From the NCBI GenBank assembly GCA_965661765.1, contig CBFIFE010000014.1, forward strand, positions 1 to 51,617: a stretch of 51,617 bases of DNA, given 5' to 3'. Source of the DNA: JBMYZL01 sp965661765. GTDB lineage: Bacteria > Bacteroidota > Bacteroidia > Flavobacteriales_D > Sanyastnellaceae. The notes beneath the pieces were generated by a model. It saw only the letters and a program-made list of their open reading frames with translations. It was not told the DNA's origin and made no database searches. Positions within the stretch are counted from its first letter, which is position 1. Every line of letters starts with the position of its first letter. Below, one piece after another: positions 41,810-49,129 of this stretch. Made by a program: the position numbers and the translations under genes.

Positions 41810-41874
41810 TCGTTCGCCTCGTTCCCTGGTCACCCCTCGTTCCCTGGTCACCCTCGTTCCACAGTCACCCTCGT
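41810..41874 (-). repeat. Minus-oriented copy of the G-rich repeat upstream of the photolyase gene
   Basis: On the minus strand it reads as GAGGGTGACTG, GAGGGTGACCAGGGAAC and GAGGGGTGACCAGGGAAC. The same words occur in the rhomboid and in the right-edge arrays. It ends 7 bp before the photolyase ATG. Confidence 0.8.
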
Positions 41875-41881
41875 TTTTCGC

Positions 41882-43198
41882 ATGATTCCCATCGCCATCC
41901 ACTGGTTTCGCCGCGACCTTCGCCTCGAAGACAACGCCGCCCTGCACGCCGCCCTCGACAGCGGCTTGCCCGTCTTGCCTGCATTTTTGTTTGACGCCCA
42001 CATCCTCGGCCAACTCGACGACCGCCACGACCGGCGGGTCACCTTCCTTCATCAGGAAGTTTCGCGGTTGAAAGCCGAGTGCGAGCGAGTCGGCGGAACA
42101 ATGCTCACGGGGCATGGTGAGCCGATGGCGATTTGGCCACGTTGGGTTGCGGCACTTCATGCCGAGGGCTTCGACGTGCAGGCCGTTTACGTCAACCGAG
42201 ATTATGAGCCCTACGCGAAAGAACGCGACGCGGCAGTTTTGGCCTATTTCCAAGAAGCAGGCATTGCCTTTCACGGCAGAAAAGACAGCGTGATTCTGGA
42301 AAAGGACGAGGTGGTGAAGGACGATGGGAAACCGTACACTGTTTTTACCCCGTACAGCAAAAAGTGGCGGAAAAACGTCACCGAGCGCGACCTCGCCGAA
42401 CGCCCGTCTGCCCAATTGCTCGACCGGCTGCTCTCTCATGCTGCGCCACCGATGCCCACCCTGGCAGAGATGGGGTTCAGCGCGGCAACGGACGTGGTCT
42501 TTCCGGATCGCGACATTCGACCCGACATCCTCGCGGGGTACGCAGAGCAGCGGGATTTGCCGGCCGTTCCGGGCACCTCTCGGTTGTCGCTCCACTTGCG
42601 GTTCGGCACCATCGGCATTCGACAAGCCGCACGAGCGGGCTTCGCGCACAGCGAAAAATGGTTGACGGAATTGATTTGGCGAGACTTCTACCAAATGATC
42701 ATCCACCACTTTCCCCACAGCGTGGACAGTGCCTTCAAGCCGCAATACGACCGCGTGCCCTGGCGCGACGATGCTGAAGGCTTTGCGGCGTGGCAGGCCG
42801 GCCGAACGGGCTATCCCTTGGTGGATGCCGGCATGCGCGAGCTCAATGCGACAGGTTTCATGCACAACCGGGTGCGCATGGTGGTGGCGAGTTTTCTGTG
42901 CAAGCACCTGTTGATCGACTGGCGGATGGGCGAGCGCCATTTTGCGGCGAAACTGCTGGATTTTGATTTGGCTTCCAATGCGGGTGGGTGGCAGTGGGCA
43001 GCCGGGTCGGGATGCGATGCTGCGCCGTATTTCAGGGTGTTCAATCCGGCATCGCAACAGGCCAAATTTGACCCCGACCTCCGCTACATCCGCCGCTGGG
43101 TGCCAGAATACGGCACGCCATCCTACCCGGCGCCCATCGTGGAACACAAGTTTGCCCGACAGCGCGCCTTGGACACCTACAAAGCGGCCTTGAGCTGA
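41882..43198 (+). CDS. DNA photolyase/cryptochrome (class I)
   Basis: The product is 438 residues. The N-terminal antenna-binding Rossmann domain begins IAIHWFRRDLRLEDNAAL (residues 4-21). The C-terminal FAD domain has GTSRLSLHLRFGTIG, WRDFYQMI, MHNRVRMVVASFLCKHL, DWRMGERHFAAKLLDFDLASN, and WQWAAGSGCDAAPYFRVFNP. These are conserved in CPD photolyases, which repair UV cyclobutane dimers using light. The frame is open upstream to 41708, but that part translates the G-rich repeat and a hairpin, so ATG 41882 is taken. It overlaps nothing and is followed by a CoA-transferase with its own -7-like box. Confidence 0.94.
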   Translation: MIPIAIHWFRRDLRLEDNAALHAALDSGLPVLPAFLFDAHILGQLDDRHDRRVTFLHQEVSRLKAECERVGGTMLTGHGEPMAIWPRWVAALHAEGFDVQAVYVNRDYEPYAKERDAAVLAYFQEAGIAFHGRKDSVILEKDEVVKDDGKPYTVFTPYSKKWRKNVTERDLAERPSAQLLDRLLSHAAPPMPTLAEMGFSAATDVVFPDRDIRPDILAGYAEQRDLPAVPGTSRLSLHLRFGTIGIRQAARAGFAHSEKWLTELIWRDFYQMIIHHFPHSVDSAFKPQYDRVPWRDDAEGFAAWQAGRTGYPLVDAGMRELNATGFMHNRVRMVVASFLCKHLLIDWRMGERHFAAKLLDFDLASNAGGWQWAAGSGCDAAPYFRVFNPASQQAKFDPDLRYIRRWVPEYGTPSYPAPIVEHKFARQRALDTYKAALS

Positions 43199-43227
43199 AG
43201 CCCTTCCCTGCCCTGCCCGGAGGCGCG

Positions 43228-43235
43228 TAACTTCG
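43228..43235 (+). promoter_or_regulatory. -7-like element TAACTTCG of the CoA-transferase gene
   Basis: TAACTTCG ends 7 nt before the ATG at 43243. It is identical to the box before the ABC exporter gene. Confidence 0.45.
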
Positions 43236-43242
43236 GGGCACC

Positions 43243-44322
43243 ATGTCTGGAACTTCCCCCAACACCTCCCCCCTTCCCTTGGAGGGCATTCGGGTCCTTG
43301 AATTGGCCAGTGTGCTGGCAGGCCCCTTGGCCGGAACGGACCTGGCGGTCCGTGGCGCGAACGTCACAAAAGTGGAACGCCCGCCACACGGCGATGTCAC
43401 CCGCTCCTGGCGAACCCCTTCCGAACCTGCTGTTTTCGATGCCGACGGTCACCCCGCGTCCGCCTATTGGGCGGCGGCGAACTGGGGAAAAACCGTGGCC
43501 TGGGTGGACCTGACCACCACCGCCGGCGCGGCGTGGTTGGAAGACGCCCTGGCGACCCACGATGTGGTGATTCAAAATTTCAAGGCGGCGGATTTGGCCA
43601 AATTCAACCTCTCCCCCACCGACGTCTCTGCCCGCCACCCCCACCTGATCCACGTTCGACTGGTCGGCTTTCGCCACCAGCCCGAAAGGCTGGCCTATGA
43701 TGTCGTGGTCCAGGCGGAGACCGGCTGGATGCACATGAACGGCGCACCAGGCAGCGTCCCGACCCGCATGCCGGTGGCGTTGATGGATGTTTTGGCCAGC
43801 CATGCGATTCGCGAGGCGGTGCTCGAAGGGCTGTACACCCGACTGCGTGACGGCAACAACAAGGGCGCGTACCGTGAAATCTCGCTCGAATCCTGCGGTC
43901 TTGCCGCGCTGGCGAACCAAGCCACCAACCACCTCATCGGCGGCCAGTCTCCGGGCGCTTCCGGCAACGAGCACCCGAACATCGCCCCGTATGGCGATTT
44001 GCTGCGTTGTTCTGATGGGCATGTGGTGCTTGCCATCGGATCCAATCGGCAATTCGCCGCGCTGTGCGAGGTCTTGCGCCTGCCCGAAATCGCCACGGAC
44101 CCGGCCCATACAACGAATGCCGAACGGGTGGCCCATCGGTCAGCGCTGCTCGACCGGCTCAATGCCCAATCCCAAGGCTGGAAAAAATCTCAGCTGGTCG
44201 ATGCCCTCACGGCTGCCGGGGCGCCAGCCGGCGTGGTGCGCACCCTGCCCGAAGTGTTCCAAGCCGTTTCCGGTGCAGATGTCCTGCTCGAAGATGCCAG
44301 CGGCCGACGTGTTGCTCCCTGA
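43243..44322 (+). CDS. CaiB/BaiF family (class III) CoA-transferase
   Basis: The product is 359 residues, shorter than the usual 390-430. Family features are LPLEGIRVLELASVLAGPLAGTDLAVRGANVTKVE (split at the first strand and helix), the catalytic Asp182 in PVALMDVLAS, GIYTRLRDGNNKG-type loop and the C-terminal LRCSDGHVVLAIGSNRQFAALCEVL region. The enzymes move CoA between carboxylic acids through an interlocked dimer. The substrate cannot be read from the sequence. The gene converges with the AMP nucleosidase gene, 11 bp between stops. Confidence 0.9.
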   Translation: MSGTSPNTSPLPLEGIRVLELASVLAGPLAGTDLAVRGANVTKVERPPHGDVTRSWRTPSEPAVFDADGHPASAYWAAANWGKTVAWVDLTTTAGAAWLEDALATHDVVIQNFKAADLAKFNLSPTDVSARHPHLIHVRLVGFRHQPERLAYDVVVQAETGWMHMNGAPGSVPTRMPVALMDVLASHAIREAVLEGLYTRLRDGNNKGAYREISLESCGLAALANQATNHLIGGQSPGASGNEHPNIAPYGDLLRCSDGHVVLAIGSNRQFAALCEVLRLPEIATDPAHTTNAERVAHRSALLDRLNAQSQGWKKSQLVDALTAAGAPAGVVRTLPEVFQAVSGADVLLEDASGRRVAP

Positions 44323-44333
44323 GCTTCAATGGC

Positions 44334-45107
44334 TCAGCGCCACTTCAGGTGCTTGACAGACCGACCTTCAGACTGCAATTCCACCAGGGAACCTATCCCG
44401 ATGTTGACATGCAGGTCCACAAAGTTCGTGGTGACGAGTTTGTCGCTGGCTTCCGTCTTGACGCCAGCTGGCGTCATCGGCTCATCGGACACCAGCAACA
44501 AAGCCCCAACCTGCATCCGATTCGCAAACCCCACCGAGAACAACGTCGCCGTCTCCATGTCGATGGCTTGGGCGCGTGTGGCGCGCAGGTAATCTTTGAA
44601 GTCGGCATCGTGTTCCCAGACCCGCCGATTCGTTGTGTACACCGAGCCCGTGTAGTAATCCTGATTGAAGTCGCGAATTGTGGATGACACCGCCCGCTGC
44701 AAGGCAAAACTCGGCAGCGCTGGGACCTCTGGCGGGAAGTAATCGTCCGATGTCCCTTCCCCCCGGATGCCCGCGAGCGGCAAGATGAAATCCCCGATTT
44801 TGTTCTTCGACTTCAACGCCCCGCATTTGCCGAGGAACAACACCGCTCGGGTCTCAATCGCCGAGAGCAAATCCATGATGGTGGCGGCATTTGCACTGCC
44901 CATGCCGAAATTGATCATGGTGACTTCGCCACTGGTCGCACTGGGCATCGCCCGGTCTCGGCCGACGATGTCCACCCCCCGCTGCTGCGCAAACAGCTCG
45001 AGGTAGTTTGTGAAATTCGTCAGCAGAATGTAGTCACCGAAATCCTCCAGCGCCATCCCCGTGTAGCGGGGCAGCCAATTCTCAACGATGCTTTGTTTGT
45101 CTTCCAT
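44334..45107 (-). CDS. amn: AMP nucleosidase
   Basis: The product is 257 residues. It has the nucleoside phosphorylase-like catalytic domain of Amn: MINFGMGSANAATIMDLLSA, VLFLGKCGALKSK, GEGTSDDYFPPEVPALPSF, RAQAIDMETATLFSVGF with the catalytic glutamate region, and VSDEPMTPAGVKTEASD. It hydrolyses AMP to adenine and ribose 5-phosphate. E. coli Amn is about 480 residues; this one lacks the N-terminal regulatory domain, which is the common form in Bacteroidota. The start is ATG 45107. The lytic transglycosylase gene ends 31 bp upstream. Confidence 0.92.
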   Translation of the reverse strand: MEDKQSIVENWLPRYTGMALEDFGDYILLTNFTNYLELFAQQRGVDIVGRDRAMPSATSGEVTMINFGMGSANAATIMDLLSAIETRAVLFLGKCGALKSKNKIGDFILPLAGIRGEGTSDDYFPPEVPALPSFALQRAVSSTIRDFNQDYYTGSVYTTNRRVWEHDADFKDYLRATRAQAIDMETATLFSVGFANRMQVGALLLVSDEPMTPAGVKTEASDKLVTTNFVDLHVNIGIGSLVELQSEGRSVKHLKWR

Positions 45108-45138
45108 GGTGATCGATCGGGGTTGAATCGGATGTGAA

Positions 45139-46074
45139 TCAGGCGTTTTTCGGCAGTCGAATCGTGTAGCTGTTCCCGACCGAAATGGGCAGGCGATCGT
45201 CTGTCAACCAGGGATTGAGCGTCTTCAAGGCTTTCAAATGGGTGCCTTGTTGAGTGGCAAATGAAGCCAAATCCTCAATCGTTTCATCCACCACAATGGT
45301 TCTTGTTTCGAACGGCGTGTACAAGGCATCACTGGGCAGGTCAAACCCGTGATCTGCAGGGGATTCGAAAATGTGCTTGATGGCCAACAACCGAAAAACG
45401 TAGCGGGCCGTCTCGCTGTTCAAGTGCAAATCCCAGTAATTGTCGACGCCCTGTTCGGCCAATGCCCGCTTGACCCCCCCGCGCCCCATGTTGTACGAAG
45501 CTGCGGCAAGGGCCCAACTGCCAAACTCCGCTTTCGCCTCCTTCAAATACGCACAAGCTGCATGAGTCGCCTTTTCCACGTGGTAGCGCTCGTCCACTTC
45601 CCGATTGACCTCCAAATCGTACTGAGGCGCCGTGCCTTTCATGAATTGCCAAAAGCCAGCGGCACCGGCAGGCGAAACCACCTGAGCCAAACCACTTTCA
45701 ATCACCGCCAGGTACTTCAGGTCATCCGGCACGCCTTCGGCTGCAAGAATGGGTTCGATCACTGGGAACCAGCGCGCGGCCCGCTTCATGTACAGCATGG
45801 TCGAACTGTGGTGGTACGTGTTGACAATCAATTCCCGATCCAAGGCCTCGCGCACGCCGAAGGCGTTGAGCGGCACGGCTTCGCCCGCCAGGTCGACGAC
45901 GGCCGGAACTTCCGGGGCGGGGTTCTGGAGACGCCCATTGACGACGAGTTTGGCCAAATCATTCACTTCGGTTCTCTCCACTGCCGGCCCTGAACTGGTC
46001 AGGGTGGCCAACAGCACGGCAGCACCTCCGAGGAGAGGCGCCCAAATCAACATTCGCTTCACGTTCTTCATCAT
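45139..46074 (-). CDS. Lytic transglycosylase (SLT domain) with C-terminal LysM
   Basis: The product is 311 residues. The N-terminal signal/anchor helix lies at about 8-28. The SLT domain covers about 95-240, with catalytic Glu126 in LAVIESGL, then SPAGAAGFWQFMKGTAPQYDL and the AAASYNMGRGGVKRALA motif. A LysM-like region (about 255-311) reads IVVDETIEDLASFATQQG and ends YTIRLPKNA. These MltD-like enzymes cut peptidoglycan between MurNAc and GlcNAc in the periplasm. ATG 46074 is preferred over the frame's first ATG at 46140. Confidence 0.9.
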   Translation of the reverse strand: MMKNVKRMLIWAPLLGGAAVLLATLTSSGPAVERTEVNDLAKLVVNGRLQNPAPEVPAVVDLAGEAVPLNAFGVREALDRELIVNTYHHSSTMLYMKRAARWFPVIEPILAAEGVPDDLKYLAVIESGLAQVVSPAGAAGFWQFMKGTAPQYDLEVNREVDERYHVEKATHAACAYLKEAKAEFGSWALAAASYNMGRGGVKRALAEQGVDNYWDLHLNSETARYVFRLLAIKHIFESPADHGFDLPSDALYTPFETRTIVVDETIEDLASFATQQGTHLKALKTLNPWLTDDRLPISVGNSYTIRLPKNA

Positions 46075-46155
46075 GGATAAGGTAACGAAAGTTGCGCTGG
46101 AAAGCATGCCCGCAGGAGCCCCTTTTCGAAAAGAAATCAAACGCCCCTTGTTTGC

Positions 46156-46716
46156 TCAGAAGGGCGACACAAAGTCTGCCAACAATGGCGCGGCGGCGTC
46201 CTTCTCGCTCAAGACGGGGCGGGCACCGGCCAAATGGCTTGCCCAATCCACGCCGATGGCCGGATCATCCCAGCGCACAGCGCCTTCAGCTGCCGGGGCA
46301 TACAGCGCCGTGCATGCGTACTCGATCACTGTGTCATCTTCGAGGGCCAGAAACCCGTGCGCAAAACCGGGAGGCACCCACAGTTGACGGCCCGACCGCA
46401 AGTCGAGCTCCACGGCGTGGTGCTGACCGTAGGTCGGCGAGCCGGAGCGAATGTCCACTGCCACATCGAGGATGCGACCGCGCGCCACCCGCACGAGCTT
46501 GCCCTGGGCATGCGGCGGCGCTTGAAAATGCAATCCACGGATCACGCCGCGGGTGGACGTGCTGAGGTTCGTTTGGACAAATTTCACATCCACCCCCGTG
46601 GCATCGCGGAACCGATCCTCGCGCCAAGTCTCCATAAAGAAACCGCGGTCATCTCCGAACACCCGGCTTTCCAATTCCCAGAGCCCTTCCAAGGGCGTCG
46701 CGCGTGCTGTCAACAT
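46156..46716 (-). CDS. rfbC: dTDP-4-dehydrorhamnose 3,5-epimerase
   Basis: The product is 186 residues, the usual length. The cupin fold is recognised by ESRVFGDDRGFFMETWRED, the catalytic His63 in VIRGLHFQAPP, GQHHAVEL, WVPPGFAHGFLALEDD, and the YACTALYAPAAEGAVRWDDP segment with the active-site tyrosine. The enzyme makes dTDP-4-keto-L-rhamnose for surface polysaccharides. The start is 9 nt after the stop of the Wza-like gene, so the two are cotranscribed. The other dTDP-rhamnose genes are not in the window. Confidence 0.95.
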   Translation of the reverse strand: MLTARATPLEGLWELESRVFGDDRGFFMETWREDRFRDATGVDVKFVQTNLSTSTRGVIRGLHFQAPPHAQGKLVRVARGRILDVAVDIRSGSPTYGQHHAVELDLRSGRQLWVPPGFAHGFLALEDDTVIEYACTALYAPAAEGAVRWDDPAIGVDWASHLAGARPVLSEKDAAAPLLADFVSPF

Positions 46717-46725
46717 CGTGGCGGC

Positions 46726-47541
46726 TTATGGGTTGTTGTTCGCGGACAAAATCACCGCCCAAAACACGGACAACGACGACACAATGGAGGCCACCGGGCT
46801 GATGTCATTCAAGACCTCTCTAGCGATTTCCGGAACCGGCTCCACATAAATGATGTCGTTTGCCTGAACAATCGTCTGGGCATCCTGCAACCCCTCAATG
46901 GTGGAAAGGTCCATGAAATAGATTTGGTTGCCTGCGTCGGTTTTGCGGATGAGCTTGACCTTCGCTGCATCTCCCCGCCCAGACACCCCACCGGCCAGGG
47001 CAAGGGCCTCGAGCAATGTTGTGTTCATGTTCTGCAGCGTAATGACAACAGCAGCCCCAGATGCCCCCGGAAACACCAAAACCCGGTTGTTCAACACCCG
47101 AATGATCGCGTAAGGGTCGTTGTAAAGCGATGCGTATTTCTTCTCCAACAAGGTCTCCGCTTCATCCAGCGTCAAGCCCTCCAACGCCACCCAGCCGATT
47201 TCGGGAAACTTCACCCGACCATCCGGCTGCACCAGATAGCGCATGCCCCCGTTTTGTTGCTGTTGGAACATTTGGTTCATGTTCGCCCCTTGCCCGCCTT
47301 CCATCGACCCTGCCGTCATCGCCAACAACCGTTGTCCATTGCCAGAAAACAACTGGAAACTCAAAAAATCATTCGCCGCAATCCGGTACTCCGCGTCCAC
47401 GGAAGCCACCAGCTCATCGAAGTCGAAATCGTCGCTGGTTTGGAACAAAATGTCCCGGTTGATGGTGCATCCCTGCCCCAGCACCATGAGCGCCACCACA
47501 GCCAGCCCCCAAACCGCCGTCCTACTGCTATTCTTGAACAT
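46726..47541 (-). CDS. Polysaccharide export protein (Wza/KpsD family)
   Basis: The product is 271 residues. A signal peptide ends near Cys25 (LGQGC), so it is probably a lipoprotein although the lipobox is weak. The Poly_export domain begins YRIAANDFLSFQLF and has YLVQPDGRVKFPEIGWVALEGLTLDEAETLL; SLBB-like strands follow (RVLVFPGASGAAVVITLQNMNTTLLEALALAGG). A hydrophobic C-terminal helix (about 245-265) is present. The protein would form the outer-membrane part of a polysaccharide export channel. The tyrosine autokinase/Wzc partner is not in the window. rfbC follows directly. Confidence 0.9.
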   Translation of the reverse strand: MFKNSSRTAVWGLAVVALMVLGQGCTINRDILFQTSDDFDFDELVASVDAEYRIAANDFLSFQLFSGNGQRLLAMTAGSMEGGQGANMNQMFQQQQNGGMRYLVQPDGRVKFPEIGWVALEGLTLDEAETLLEKKYASLYNDPYAIIRVLNNRVLVFPGASGAAVVITLQNMNTTLLEALALAGGVSGRGDAAKVKLIRKTDAGNQIYFMDLSTIEGLQDAQTIVQANDIIYVEPVPEIAREVLNDISPVASIVSSLSVFWAVILSANNNP

Positions 47542-47592
47542 GGGCCGCAATTTCGCAATAATAATTGGCACTTGGACGCCGAAAATGCTCGT

Positions 47593-47600
47593 TATCTTCG
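47593..47600 (+). promoter_or_regulatory. -7-like element TATCTTCG of the GNAT gene
   Basis: TATCTTCG ends 8 nt before the ATG at 47609 and 5 nt before a possible GTG start at 47606. It is the same word as in front of the GT9 gene. Confidence 0.45.
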
Positions 47601-47608
47601 CCGTCGTG

Positions 47609-48127
47609 ATGTTGCAGGAAGGAAACCACAGCTTGCGCGCGCTCGAGCCGGCCGACGCCGAGCCGATGTTGCACTGGGAGAACCGGTCTGAAGAGTGGTG
47701 GTTGGGCGCCACGATGGGGCCTTGGAGCCGGGCTGCGATGCAAGCCATGGCAAGGGGGGAACAGGACGTTTGGGCCACAGGCCAAATCCGGCTCATCCTC
47801 ACCCACAACGCCCAGCCCCTCGGGGCTTTCGATCTGTACGACGTCAACGCGCGCAATCGCACGGCGGGCGTGGGGGTGCTCATCGACGCCGAGCACCGCA
47901 GCGCTGGCCATGCATCGGCCGGCCTCCAACTCCTTCACCGCTACGCCCACGACCACCTCGGCCTGCTGGTGCTCCGAGCGGACGTCCCCGCCAACAACCC
48001 GCCGAGCATGCGCCTCTTCGCTGCCGCGGGGTACCAACAAACCGGCCACTTGCCCGGATGGATTCGCCAAGGCAACGCCCGGCATGACATCGCCATCTTC
48101 GTTCACCGCAACCCCGCTGTCGCATGA
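47609..48127 (+). CDS. GNAT family N-acetyltransferase
   Basis: The product is 172 residues. The RimJ/RimL-like GNAT fold is seen in HSLRALEPADAEPMLHWENRSEEWW, GAFDLYDVNARNRTAGVGVLIDAEHRSAGHASAGLQLL (the acetyl-CoA binding strand and loop, read across two elements), and VPANNPPSMRLFAAAGYQQTGHLPGWIRQG. It transfers an acetyl group from acetyl-CoA to an amine, possibly a protein N-terminus or a sugar. GTG 47606 is an alternative start. The stop overlaps mltG by 4 nt, so they are coupled; the link in function is unclear. Confidence 0.88.
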   Translation: MLQEGNHSLRALEPADAEPMLHWENRSEEWWLGATMGPWSRAAMQAMARGEQDVWATGQIRLILTHNAQPLGAFDLYDVNARNRTAGVGVLIDAEHRSAGHASAGLQLLHRYAHDHLGLLVLRADVPANNPPSMRLFAAAGYQQTGHLPGWIRQGNARHDIAIFVHRNPAVA

Positions 48128-49113
48128 AGCGCCCCTTCGCCATTGTCTTGCTGGTCCTTTTGGTGGTGGTGAGCGCAGTCGGCGCATTTGCCTGGCGCAC
48201 TTGGCAGACCATGGAAACGCCCGTGCTGTCGTCCGGTTGCTTGGTTTGGACCGGCTCGGCGGAGGAACCGCCGGTTTGGCTGAACGGGGAAGGCCAAACC
48301 GTGGAGGCGAGCGGCTGGCTGGAAACCCAGGCATGGATGGCCTTTCGCGATGTGCCGATGAAGCCCGGCCGGTTTTGCGTCGACAGCGCAGAAACCGCCC
48401 GAAGTTTTGCCCGAAAAATTGCAATCGGTGGAAAATCCGAGGTGCGCGTGGTGGTCCCGGCCCACCGCGACCTCGGGGTCATCGCGGCCACCATCGCACG
48501 CCCGCTGCAGCTCGACAGCGCCGCCATTCACAATGCCCTCGCACCGGATTCCGTTCGGTGGCGCATCATCCCGAACACCTACCGGATGTACTGGTCCACC
48601 ACCGCCGAAGAACTCGTGGCACGACTCGGACGCGAGCACGACAAATGGTGGACCGCCGAGCGCCTCACTCAGGCCGCCGCCGCTGGCATGTCGCCGCACG
48701 AAGCCATCACCCTTGCCGCCATCGTGCAGGAGGAGATTGCCGTTCGGCGGGAGGCGGCGCGGGTGGCGGGGCTGTACAGAAATCGTTTGGCCCAACGCAT
48801 GAAATTGCAAGCCGACCCCACCCTCAAATTCGCCCTCGGCGACTGGAATGTCAGGCGATTGCTCAATGACGACAAATCCGTCGATTCGCCTTACAACACC
48901 TACCTGCATCCCGGCCTGCCCCCCGGCCCCATTCGCACGCCAGAACCCGACATCATCGACGCCGTCTTGCGTGCCGAACGCCACGACTTTCTCTTCATGT
49001 GCGCCAAACCCGACGGCAGTGGCGAACATGCCTTCGCAAGCAACTACCGCGACCACCAGCGCAACGCGCGTGCCTATCAATCCCATCTGAACACGCGCCA
49101 AATCTTCAGATGA
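48124..49113 (+). CDS. mltG: Endolytic peptidoglycan transglycosylase MltG (YceG)
   Basis: The product is 329 residues. One N-terminal membrane helix (about 5-25) is followed by a LysM-like region and the YceG catalytic domain. The conserved segment is ITLAAIVQEEIAVRREAARVAGLYRNRL (about 194-221), with Glu205 in the position of the family catalytic glutamate, then MKLQADPTLKFALG and the SPYNTYLHPGLPPGPI motif. MltG cuts nascent glycan strands and sets their length in the inner membrane/periplasm. The start overlaps the GNAT stop. Confidence 0.94.
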   Translation: MKRPFAIVLLVLLVVVSAVGAFAWRTWQTMETPVLSSGCLVWTGSAEEPPVWLNGEGQTVEASGWLETQAWMAFRDVPMKPGRFCVDSAETARSFARKIAIGGKSEVRVVVPAHRDLGVIAATIARPLQLDSAAIHNALAPDSVRWRIIPNTYRMYWSTTAEELVARLGREHDKWWTAERLTQAAAAGMSPHEAITLAAIVQEEIAVRREAARVAGLYRNRLAQRMKLQADPTLKFALGDWNVRRLLNDDKSVDSPYNTYLHPGLPPGPIRTPEPDIIDAVLRAERHDFLFMCAKPDGSGEHAFASNYRDHQRNARAYQSHLNTRQIFR

Positions 49114-49116
49114 CCG

Positions 49117-49124
49117 TACTTTTG
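49117..49124 (+). promoter_or_regulatory. -7 element TACTTTTG of the DUF5916 gene
   Basis: A perfect TAnnTTTG match ending 5 nt before the GTG start at 49130. Confidence 0.5.
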
Positions 49125-49129
49125 CGGCC

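Larger units (their letters stand above)
41582..41881. other. 300-bp divergent gap between the fasciclin and photolyase genes
   Basis: It holds, in order, the short upstream region of the fasciclin gene, a 27-codon minus-strand frame (41642-41725, product start MLPSEHNSKT, lysine-rich end) that may be chance, a strong plus-strand hairpin terminator (41771-41800) with no recognisable gene before it, and a minus-oriented copy of the G-rich repeat (41810-41874). Confidence 0.6.

Noticed and set aside
41708..41881. Photolyase start at 41708
   Set aside because: The extra 58 residues translate a hairpin and the G-rich repeat, and photolyases start at the IAIHWFRRDLR segment.
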